From positions 992,001 through 1,056,000 of the forward strand of contig JAGTXO010000008.1 of NCBI GenBank assembly GCA_019448385.1: a DNA stretch of 64,000 nt. The letters run 5' to 3'. A program made the position numbers and the translations under genes. Origin of the DNA: Diacronema lutheri. Its lineage: Eukaryota > Haptophyta > Pavlovophyceae > Pavlovales > Pavlovaceae. Under the pieces are notes generated by a model. The model ran no database searches. It was not told where the DNA came from and worked only from the letters and a program-made list of their open reading frames with translations. Below, piece by piece: positions 22,044 through 30,199 of the stretch (positions are counted from its first letter, which is position 1; each line of letters opens with the position of its first letter).

Positions 22044-22463
22044 TCAGCCCTGCTGCTCAGTCGATCCCTTCACGAGCGCAATACCAATAAGTGCAAGGAA
22101 ACCAAGAGCAAGCACGCAAATGACGACGCTGAACTTAAGGTCGAGCTGCGCGAACTGCGCAGAGAGCTGCACAACCTCCTTGTTCGTAGCGGCGAACTGC
22201 GCAGAGAGCTGCACAACCTCCTTGTTCGTAGCGGCGAACTGCGCAGCGGTCTCCTTGTTCATAGCGGCGAACTGCGCAGCAGTCTCCTTGCTCGCAGCGT
22301 CGAACCGGTTGTCAATGAAGATGTACGCGCCCAGCAGGGTAGCTGAGAATGTCGCCAATGTGGCCAGGGTGGACGCGATGATGTTCAGCCACTGGAGCTC
22401 GCCCGGTGGCGGCGGCGGCTGCGGCTGCGGTGATGGCGGCGGCGTCGGTGGGGCCGCCACCAT
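22044..22463 (-). CDS. Two-helix membrane protein with coiled-coil repeats, unit 3 (2 repeats)
   Basis: A 139-residue version with two 14-residue coil units, the shortest of the three. The frame and both hydrophobic helices are intact, so the gene tolerates length change in the coil. Confidence 0.6.
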   Translation of the reverse strand: MVAAPPTPPPSPQPQPPPPPGELQWLNIIASTLATLATFSATLLGAYIFIDNRFDAASKETAAQFAAMNKETAAQFAATNKEVVQLSAQFAATNKEVVQLSAQFAQLDLKFSVVICVLALGFLALIGIALVKGSTEQQG

Positions 22464-22959
22464 CCTCAAATGCCGATACGTGCGCTCTGGCGCGCGAGAC
22501 AGGAGCGGCGACGCACGAGAGCCACACGGTCCAAAGATGCACGAATGCGTGCCCGGCTGCCACATGACGGCACCATGGAGAGGCGTACTGAGCCAGACGA
22601 AGAGGACGCACGCTGCGTACAACGAGGGGAGCGACAGACAGAAAGCGGCACGCGATAAGCACGAAAAGCGTGGATGCGCGCCGCATGTCGCGATCGCGAG
22701 CGGCGCGGAGGCGTCTCGGCGAGCGACCGCGCGAGCGAACGCGCATGGCGCACCCTGCATCGGGAGGCAAGCGCAAGGACGATGCTGAGGAGCTGCGCGG
22801 CGAAGGATGCTGGGCATGACGCAAGCGGCAGCGCGCCAGAAAGCCGTCGCAGGAGGGCGGGCGGCTCGGATGCGAGCAATGGCCGTCTTTCCGCAAGCAA
22901 GATGGCGGCCGGCGCTTTGGAGACCAAACAAATCTGCTCAGAGCAAACTCATCGGCGAG

Positions 22960-23048
22960 CAAGTCGGCGGCGTTGCGGGCCGCTGAGTATGGGCCAGCGG
23001 CGCCCGCGACGCGCAGGCATCCGTCGAGCAGGCGCTCCTTCGCTTCGC
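22960..23048. other. Right flank of the array
   Basis: An 89-bp stretch between the end of unit 3 and the right copy of the flanking repeat. It is not found in the array, and no feature is seen. If the window continued to the left, the same sequence might precede position 1. Confidence 0.4.
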
Positions 23049-23256
23049 GCACAACGCGCCGCGGCGGCGGGCAAGGCGAGCATGGCGGGCGCGGAGCACG
23101 CCGGCCAAATGGACCACGTCGGGCGGTGCTCGCTGCGGGGGCTAGGAGCCAACCGTCGTCGGTGGCGATGCTGAGAAGAGCGCGGGCTCTTCGTCGTCCA
23201 CGTTTTCTCGCCTCGGCACACACGATGATGCTCGCGTTCGCCGGTGTGCGGAGCGT
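23049..23256. repeat. Right copy of the ~208-bp flanking sequence
   Basis: Matches 1-210. The similarity ends at 'gcggagcgt', after which the two flanks are unrelated. Confidence 0.8.
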
Positions 23257-23524
23257 GCTACAAAAGGCCCACAACGCCCACCGAATTCCGCGCGCCCCGC
23301 CGCGCTTGCTCATCGACTGCGCCGGGGGCACGTTCGGTGGGGTTGGGGAAGGCGAGGCGCGCGCACGCGGCCGCGCGGGCGGCATCGTGGGGCTTGGCAC
23401 GCCGACGGCGGGCTGCGGTGCGCTCAGCGGCGACGAGGGGCTGCGCGGCGTCTCCTGGCTGGGTTGAAATGGGGATGCTGTTCGGGGTTGGGGCTGTGTT
23501 CGGATTGGCGGCTGGGGCTCGGGT

Positions 23525-23567
<43 letters not shown>

Positions 23568-23917
23568 GGGGTGTTCAGACGATGTCGATTGCCGGCCGCC
23601 TCCGGGCCCCAGCGTCCTCGCTCCATGGCGTCAACGCTGGATGCGCACGCGTCGACGACTAGGCGCGCAACGCGGCCTCCTGGGCCTGCCCGAAACGCCC
23701 GCGATTGGCGCATCATGGTGCAACCATCGTGTCTGCGTGCGTCGCTGCCCCGACTCGTACCGGCTGGCCTGTAGGCATGCGCGCATGCCTACCAGCGCCG
23801 CAGTTTGGCCTGTAGGCATGCGCGCCGACGCTGTACGCGGCGAAACGACGCTTGAGCCGCGCGGTCGCTCGCCGCGCCGCGCGCGGCCGAGCTCGGACAC
23901 GTCCTCGCGCAGCGTTG
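23257..23917. other. Gene-poor stretch with poly-G tract and palindrome
   Basis: No gene was recognised. It holds an uninterrupted 39-base G run (23526-23564), a perfect 22-bp palindrome at 23771-23792 (gtaggcatgcgcgcatgcc, then tac), and a second half-site (tgtaggcatgcgcgcc) starting at 23811. The palindrome lies 3' of the SUMO gene and could form a hairpin in its transcript. Confidence 0.5.
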
Positions 23918-24199
23918 TTAGTGCGCGCCGCCTTGCTGTTCGACCATGACGTCGATCGCATCCCCGTCCTCCATGTCCAGGTCCTTGGGCGTCTGATCGC
24001 CGGTGATCCGCTGGCCATCGAAGAGAAAGCGGACCGACTGCATCGTCACGCCCTGCCGCTGGCAGAAGGCATTCATCAGCTTGTTGAGCGGCGTCGTCAT
24101 TTTGCACTTGAAGAAGATCTCGCTGCCGTCCTGCGTGGCCACCTTCAAGTTGATCGTCTTGGCCTCGCCTTCCTCCTTCGCCTTCACGTCCTCGCTCAT
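23918..24199 (-). CDS. SUMO: SUMO (small ubiquitin-like modifier)
   Basis: The 93-residue single-exon protein has the SUMO ubiquitin fold. [20 protein letters not shown] is the first strand pair, [15 protein letters not shown] the helix, and [19 protein letters not shown] and [11 protein letters not shown] the SUMO-typical later strands. It ends QQGG followed by AH, so a SUMO protease would remove two residues to expose the diglycine (90-91) for conjugation to lysines. I chose the internal ATG at 24199 because the usual short N-terminal tail and the family's ~95-residue length start there. The frame stays open upstream but enters a LINE fragment. Family assignment is firm. Confidence 0.95.
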   Translation of the reverse strand: MSEDVKAKEEGEAKTINLKVATQDGSEIFFKCKMTTPLNKLMNAFCQRQGVTMQSVRFLFDGQRITGDQTPKDLDMEDGDAIDVMVEQQGGAH

Positions 24200-24253
24200 G
24201 GCGGCAAGCGGGTTTGAGAGAGTCGACTTGGGCTTTTTGGGGGCCAGTGTGGG

Positions 24254-24302
24254 AATATTAATACTAACGGCGCTTACGTTAGTATTAATATTAATACTAA
24301 CG
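24254..24302. promoter_or_regulatory. AT-rich inverted repeat just upstream of SUMO
   Basis: A 16-bp perfect inverted repeat, aatattaatactaacg (24254-24269) and cgttagtattaatatt (24277-24292), with a 7-base loop and a third partial arm to 24302. It lies 55-103 bp upstream of the SUMO ATG in otherwise GC-rich DNA. It overlaps the 3' end of a LINE fragment. A promoter role is inference from position and base composition only. Confidence 0.5.
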
Positions 24303-24618
24303 ACGCTTCCTGACCCGTCGGAAGCGGGGTCAGCACCAGCTGCGCGCCGAAGAGCTCCTCGTCGAGTAGCCACCAGCTGCGGGGGAATCGAGTAGCCACC
24401 AATGTCGTCGATCCCCGCGCATCCCGGTCACCAGCGAGCGGGCAGCAAGGCCCGACGGGCCCAAGGGGCCCGCACGTGCCTAACCGCCGCGCGCTGCCGG
24501 TCGCGTGCCGCCGCCCGCGTGCAGGCGATACACGCCGCCCAGGTCACCGCACGTGTCAGCGCCCGCTTCCGCCGCCCGGTCGGCCGCAAGACGCGACGCC
24601 GCCCCTGCGCGCACCACC
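24263..24618 (-). mobile_element. 5'-truncated LINE copy (3' end only), antisense
   Basis: The reverse complement matches the end of the array LINE. It covers the ORF tail from VRAGAA through GVYRLHAGGGTRPAARGG and its stop, then most of the 3' UTR (the gcggggatcgacgacattgg block), ending in the same 17 bases acgtaagcgccgttagt. The copy is ~356 bp, diverged, and has an AT-rich insertion near its end, where the terminal gcgtcgttagt appears twice, each time followed by attaatatt. This 5' truncation is typical of LINE insertion. Confidence 0.85.
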
Positions 24619-24710
24619 GGTGCCGCGAAGACCTCCCGGCCGCTGCCGGGCGCCACGCCAGCGAGGGCGCCCAACCCCACCGGCGGAGCGCAGCGCAACC
24701 CCGAGCAGTG

Positions 24711-25478
24711 CACACCACGCCGCCGCCGCCCGTGCAGCCGCGCCCGCGCGCCCCGCCGCTCTCAAACCCATCGACGGCGGCGAAATGTGTGTGTTTCGTG
24801 GTGCCGGCGCAGTCGATGGGCAGGGGCGGCGAAGCGCGCGGAGCGCGGTCGCCAGAGCACGAGGACGCAGCCGCCGTGATAGAAGAAGAAGTCGTCGTCG
24901 AGCACACCACGCCGCCGCCGACCGTGCAGCCGCGCCCGCGCGCCCCGCCGCTCCCAAACCCATCGACGGCGGCGAAGTGTGTGTGTTTCGTGGTGCCGGC
25001 GCAGTCGATGGGCAGGGGCGGCGAAGCGCGCGGAGCGCGGTCGCCAGAGCACGAGGACGCAGCCGTCGCGATAGAAGAAGAAGTCGTCGTCGAGCACACC
25101 ACGCCGCCGCCGACCGTGCAGCCGCGCCCGCGCGCCCCGCCGCTCCCAAACCCATCGACGGCGGCGAAATGTGTGTGTTTCGTGGTGCCGGCGCAGTCGA
25201 TGGGCAGGGGCGGCGAAGCGCGCGGAGCGCGGTCGCCAGAGCGCGAGGACGCAGCCGCCGCGATAGAAGAAGAAGTCGTCGTCGAGCACACCACGCCGCC
25301 GCCGCCCGTGCAGCCGCGCCCGCGCGCCCCGCCGCTCCCAAACCCATCGACGGCGGCGAAGTGTGTGTGTTTCGTGGTGCCGGCGCAGTCGATGGGCAGG
25401 GGCGGCGAAGCGCGCGGAGCGCGGTCGCTAGAGCGCGAGGACGCCGTTGTCGCAAGCAACATCATCGGCCCGAAGCCG
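24711..25478. repeat. Tandem repeat, 4 copies of 192 bp
   Basis: Four direct copies begin at 24711, 24903, 25095 and 25287, each starting cacaccacgccgcc. The period is 64 codons, so several frames stay open. One plus-strand frame (24402-25538) repeats PAQSMGRGGEARGARS with acidic EEEVVVEHTT, and one minus-strand frame repeats PLPIDCAGTTKHTHFAAVDG. Neither is a known domain, and the plus frame begins inside an antisense LINE, so I cannot say which strand, if any, is coding. Differences between copies are few, so the expansion is recent. Confidence 0.9.
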
Positions 25479-25712
25479 CCGGCCGGCGGCGCGGCCGCGC
25501 GGCCGCGCGTCGCGCTCACCACGTCGGTTACCGTCTAGTAAACCAAGAATAAATTAATGGCAGCCCTGCGGATGACTGGCTCGCCACCGGCCCGAGCCAG
25601 CTTCGCTGCTGTTTGGGGCCCTGTCGATGGGCTCGAGCGTGCCGCGGCCCGCGGTGGCGTGCAGAGAGCCGGGAACGGTGGCGACCTAGCAGGCCCCCGC
25701 ACGGAAAAAGCT

Positions 25713-26330
25713 TCAGCCGCTCGCGGCGCCGGTCGCCGATGGCGGCTCGGCGGCCAGCGCGCCGTCCGACGCGCCGTCCGCTACGGGCGCGCGCGCGCCG
25801 CGTGTGGAGGCGCGCTCGTCTCTTCGCTGTTGCTCGCGCGTGGCAAGGGCGTCGCGCTCGGCTCGGTCGGCCTCAAGGCGCGCGGCCAGCCGCTCCTGTA
25901 TGACGCTCTTGTCGCCCGTAATCCGGTCCGCCTCTTTTGGGATGAGGACAGCGACGAACGCGTCCGCCGGCCGGCCGTGCAGCAGCTCCGGGTGCTCGGC
26001 GAGGCGCTCGTTGACCTCGACGAGGTAGCCGCGGACGCAGGCGCGCAGTGTGTAGCTCGTGCCATCGTCGCAGTCCACGTCGCACAGCCGGTCTTGCTGC
26101 GCCATGAAGATGCCGCCTCGCTTGCGCTTGCCCTTGACCTCGCTCTTCGTGAGGTCGCGCTTGCCACCGTCAAATCGAACGGCGACCACGCGGCGGAACG
26201 GCTGCAGCGCGGGGTGGGAAGGGGCAAGACCGATGAGCAGCACACCGTTCGAGTGATTGTACACGCGCTGGTGGTACATCTTTACGGTGCCCACAGCGTA
26301 GCTGCGCTCCACCGCGCCGGCGAAGGCCAT
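25713..26330 (-). CDS. ABITRAM: Abitram (FAM206A/Simiate) homologue
   Basis: The 205-residue protein matches the Abitram family across its core: YNHSNGVLLIGLAPSHPALQ aligns with the animal HSNRICVITLAESHPVLQ, followed by KGKRKRGGIF, LCDVDCDDGTSYTLRACVRG and LVEVNERLAEHP, all family landmarks. Animal members are nuclear proteins linked to actin and transcription. The fold is related to glycine cleavage H protein. The ATG at 26330 gives an N terminus of usual length; the frame beyond it runs into a transposon end (from 26353). A charged, alanine-rich tail follows the conserved part. The start codon lies only 14 bp from the target-site duplication of the MULE, which separates this gene from the divergent DCD gene. 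Confidence 0.85.
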   Translation of the reverse strand: MAFAGAVERSYAVGTVKMYHQRVYNHSNGVLLIGLAPSHPALQPFRRVVAVRFDGGKRDLTKSEVKGKRKRGGIFMAQQDRLCDVDCDDGTSYTLRACVRGYLVEVNERLAEHPELLHGRPADAFVAVLIPKEADRITGDKSVIQERLAARLEADRAERDALATREQQRRDERASTRGARAPVADGASDGALAAEPPSATGAASG

Positions 26331-26513
26331 CCCAGCCCCGATTATTTTGTCTTGGGGGAACAGCACTTTTAGGCGATTTTGAGTTTGGTCGAGCACTTTT
26401 GGGCGGTCCGCCCAAAAGTGCTGCAGGCGAGCACTTTTCGGCGGTCAACGAAGCACTTTTAGGCGATATCAGCGGGGGGCCACAAAGAACTGCTAGTGAG
26501 ACGCTATGAAGGG

Positions 26514-28112
26514 TCAAGCCGCCCTCCTGCGGCCACAGGATCGCGCGTTGTGCCCTGGCTGCTGACAGACCTTGCAGCGTTGGCGTTTGGCGGGCGGCTG
26601 CGCACGCGCGCTCTCCAGGTTTTCCTCGTCGTCGTCGCCGAGATGCGCATCGTCATCCACGTCGCCCGGATGGCGGTCATCGTCGTATCCGACATTGCCA
26701 CCAGGCGGAGGTGGCGGCGGCGCAGGCGGCAGCGGATCTGGCGCGCCAGCGCCAAGCTCCTTGAGTTCGAAGCAGTGCCCGCAGAGAAGCTGGCGCGCGC
26801 GAAGCTGGCGCGCGCGAAGCTGGCGCGCGCGAAGCTGGCGCGCGCGAAGCTGGCGCGCGCGAAGCTGGCGCGCGCGAAGCTGGCGCACGCTCTCGTACCA
26901 GATCGCACGGCAATGACAAGCCGCAAATCAATACCCTCGGGCTGCTCTGCAATCAGCGTGCCTATGTGCGGGATCGGGTTGACCTCGACCAGGCCCTGTG
27001 AAGATGCTCCAGCGATTGATAGCCCAAGCTGCGCACGCCATCCGCGCACCGTATGGCACTTGGGCATGTAGTCGCTTAGGTTGACCTTGGCGACAGAGCA
27101 CACGTGGCAAATGTGAACGCACGGATACCGCGAGAGCTGCTAAGCCGGGCAGCAGGTGTAGTCGGCCAGGCTTACCTTCCATGTCGCCGTCGAATGGCCC
27201 AGCCTGCCCACCTGCCAAACACCGTCACCCAGAGCCCGTGTCCGCGTACTGCTCATCTTGGTCGCGAGCGCGCGCGTGTCCTTCAAACGCTTGACCACAT
27301 CTGGCGGAACCCCGGGCATCACCTGGTCGCGCGCCTGGGAGTGCTCGATGGCGCAAAGCTGCTGCGTTGCCATCCTCATCGCGCAGCGCTCGACAAGAGT
27401 AGCAAGGGCAGAGAATGGATCCAGGGCGCGAACGTCGGCAAGGGCATTGTTCTCCGACTCTGTGCAGCTCCTGCTCGCACTTGATGCGGAAGTACTCACG
27501 CCACTCGGTCTCTGGGAAAAGACGCTTGGCGGCGTCAGCCATGCGGCTCCAGGCCGCGTCCCATGCGAGATTGGTCGCCGCACGAACGCTCGACTTGCCT
27601 CGAACACACAATCGATTGCCTGCCAAAGGCTGCAAAGCCGTGATCTTCCTTCCCAGGCGCAGTGCAACGGCAATAAGATCCACCCAGCTGAACCAAGTCC
27701 CTTGCCGTTGTAGGTCGGAGAGGTACTCACCAAACAGCGCGTCCGTTCTCGCAATCCCCAAGATTTGGTTCGGGTCCAATGCGTCCAGTGATTCGTCGTG
27801 AGCCAGAGCTCGCGATTCGCACAGGGCGCGGTAGTCCACACGTCCTTGGACCACAGTACCTGCACAGCGTTGCGTCATCTCCATCCGCGTGTTCCGGTGC
27901 ACCGAGTGGAACGTGGCAGCCACCTGACGGAGGTGAGCCGGCGAAAGCCAGATGTAGCTCAGCGCAAGAGCAAACGAGAGAGCAGCCGGAAAGCAGTACC
28001 GTCGTCGGTGGTTTTCAGCTCCGTCATCCCACAGTCCTCGTGCAGCAAAAGAAGCACAGCTTGAAAGCAAAAGACCACGTTGTCCATCTTTGCGCGCGCG
28101 CGCATCCGTCAC
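26514..28112 (-). pseudogene. Decayed MULE transposase
   Basis: Three minus-strand frames carry pieces in order. The frame from 28112 gives DPNQILGIARTDALFGEYL and FPETEWREYFRIKCEQELH. The next frame gives ALDPFSALATLVERC and WQVGRLGHSTATWKVSLADYTCC, then an in-frame TAG at ~27140 inside the SWIM finger, then RYPCVHICHVCSVAKVNLSDY and CHTVRGWRAQLGL. The last frame ends in the knuckle CKVCQQPGHNARSC. A 7 x 15-bp repeat (26786-26890) encodes ARASF-type repeats between them. I see at least one stop and two frame changes, though introns could explain the latter. No DDE catalytic core was recognised, so the element is probably non-autonomous now. Confidence 0.75.
26786..26890. repeat. 7 x 15-bp tandem repeat inside the MULE
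   Basis: Seven copies of gaagctggcgcgcgc (the last with cac in place of cgc). A 15-bp period keeps frame, adding five residues per copy to the transposase C-terminal region. Confidence 0.95.
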
Positions 28113-28856
28113 TCGAGGGGCAGCTGCGGCGTGTCACCTGGCGTGTTGGCTGGCGCCAATGCCGGCTTGACGAGAGGTTTGCTCCTGCGCGCCATCCGGG
28201 CACTGGCGCGGGCCGGGGCAGGGCAGCGAGAGTCGAATTAATCGAGGCAGCCGTGGCGGCGGTGAATCTTGTCCCCCGCCAGCCTGCCCGCCAAGCCTTG
28301 CCAGCACCTCAGTGCACATCGCGGCCGTTTGCGCGCGCCGCGCGCCGATGGGATGCGGGGCCGCGCGCCGATGGGAGGCGGGCAGCCAAAGGCGTGCGGT
28401 GCGCCGAACAGGGCAGGGCAGGCAGAAGAAAGCGGGGAATGGCGACGGCGGCAGGCCCGTACTCACCCAGCCCCGCTTGCCAAGCCCCGCCCAGCCCCTC
28501 ACACGTTAAGCACGGCGCGCGCCTCTGGTCTAGCCGTTTTGCTTGGCGCAGCGCGCGCCAGTAGGCGGCGGGCAGCCAAAGACGTGCAGCTTTGCACGGC
28601 GCGCAGAGGTCAAACGCGGGCTTGTTAACGATGCAACCCCCTTCCCGCTACCGTCCCGCTTCGCGCGCGTCGGCCACGCGTCGCGCGCACCACTGTGGTC
28701 TCGGGAAACGCGCGCGCAGCCGAAAACTGCGTGCCTGCAGCTGGACCGCCTAAAAGTGCTGCACACTCTCAAACATGTTCACTTTTGGGCCGGACCGCCC
28801 AAAAGTGCTTGACCAAACTCAAAATCGCCTAAAAGTGCTGTTCCCCCTTTTGTCTT

Positions 28857-28970
28857 TCGGGAAAGTAGTAGCGCGTGGCGCTCCCACTCATCAGTTCTGG
28901 CGGACCTCCTATTCCCGGAGCGACCAGCTCGCAGCGCGCGGCGGGACCAGTTGCCCGGGCGCAGCCGATT
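28857..28970. promoter_or_regulatory. Right half of the Abitram/DCD divergent promoter
   Basis: Sequence between the MULE target duplication and the DCD gene ATG. Removing the element and one TSD copy brings the two divergent ATGs (26330 and 28971) to 137 bp apart, implying an ancestral shared promoter. No TATA-like box is visible. Its assignment as promoter is inference. Confidence 0.4.
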
Positions 28971-30165
28971 ATGGCGCTCTTGCGCGTGCACAGCGTGCTC
29001 TCCGGTTACGCCGATACGCCCGCCGTCGCCGAGCTCACGCCGCTCGGCTGCAAGCGCGTCGCGATCCAAGCGGCGGCCGACTGGCCGTCGCTCGAGCGCC
29101 TGCTTTGCGGCGAGGTCGCGACGTGCTTGGGCGGGCGGGCGGCGCCCGACGCTCTGGGCGCGCTGCGCGCGCTGCTTGCCGCGCCGTCGGCCGTCATCGT
29201 CGTGCGCGGCATCGCGCCTGACGCCTCGCCGCTGCCCGTCTGCAAGCTCTTTGAGTTCGCGGCACGCGCCGTCGCGAGTGGCAAACACCAGACAACGCTC
29301 ACGCTCGTGCTCGAGGGTTGGGCGGACGTGCACGTCGCCGCACCGATGCTGGGCATCAACGCGGTCGTCGTACCGCTCGTCGGCCACATTCCCGCGCCTC
29401 GCGAGCCGCGGGCGCCGCATGCGCACGCGCTCGTCGACGCGGCGGGCGCCCCGCACGACGCGCCCGGCCAGGGCGCGCTGCTCGCGCGCAGCGTCAGCGG
29501 GTCGGAAGAGCTGGCGGCGCTGCTTCTGCGCGTGGCGCATGGCGAGCCTATCATCATGGCGTTACAACCGCAGTCGCAGTCGCAGCCGCAGTCGCAACCA
29601 CCGCGCTCGCAGCCGCCGCAGCCGCCGCAGCCGCAGCGGCGGGCGGCGCCGGCGGCACCTGCGCCCGCGCCCGTGCGGCCGGCCACCGCGCGCGTCGCCG
29701 CGGCCACAGCTGCAGGGGCGGGCAAAGTCAGCAATGCCAAGTCTTGGGCGGATGACGACGAGGACGCGGAACCATTCCCGCCTGCCACGGCCGCGCCGCC
29801 CGTCCACGCGCCGCGCGCTGAGCCGGTGGCGCCGCCGACGCCCGAGCCGGCGGCGCGGCAGCAGACGCCATCGTTGCAGCCCGAGGTGCCTGACGTCGAG
29901 CTGGCCGCGGCGACGGCGGCGTCTGTCGAGGACGAGAGTTGGGTCACAATCGAGACCAAGAAGCGAAAGCCTAGGGCGGCAGGCGATGGCGGCGCGGGTG
30001 GCGGCGCGCGCGGCGGCGCGCGCGGCGGCGACGGCCGCGCGCGCGGTGCAGCGCCGGCTGATTGGCGCGGCGCGGGCGCTGATCGCACCGAGCGCCTGCC
30101 GCGTGATGGCGCGCAGAGGTCCGCGGGACGCGAGTTCGCGCAGCGCGATGGTGCGTGCGTGCGTG

Positions 30166-30199
<34 letters not shown>

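Larger units (their letters stand above)
15499..22959 (+). repeat. Tandem unit 3 of three (7461 bp)
   Basis: Last unit. It ends at the same 'ctcatcggcgag' as the others, after which sequence changes abruptly to 'caagtcggcgg'. It is therefore cut at exactly the repeat boundary, pointing to unequal exchange or a defined unit end. Confidence 0.95.
26354..28847 (-). mobile_element. Mutator-like (MULE) DNA transposon with TIRs and 9-bp TSD
   Basis: The 2494-bp element is flanked by exact 9-bp duplications ttttgtctt (26345-26353 and 28848-28856). Its ends are inverted repeats of ~65-70 bp beginning gggggaacagcactttt. Subterminal copies of agcacttttgggcgg-like motifs occur on both sides, a common layout for transposase binding. 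The minus strand encodes a broken transposase with a SWIM-type Cys/His cluster and a terminal CCHC knuckle. The 9-bp duplication, SWIM and knuckle together point to Mutator. The near-perfect ends and duplication suggest a fairly recent insertion. Confidence 0.9.

Noticed and set aside
476-22959. The array as an LTR retroelement or virus-derived block
   Set aside because: No integrase, protease, RNase H or capsid-like sequence, and no long terminal repeats. The 15-bp duplications and 5'-truncated relatives fit a non-LTR element.
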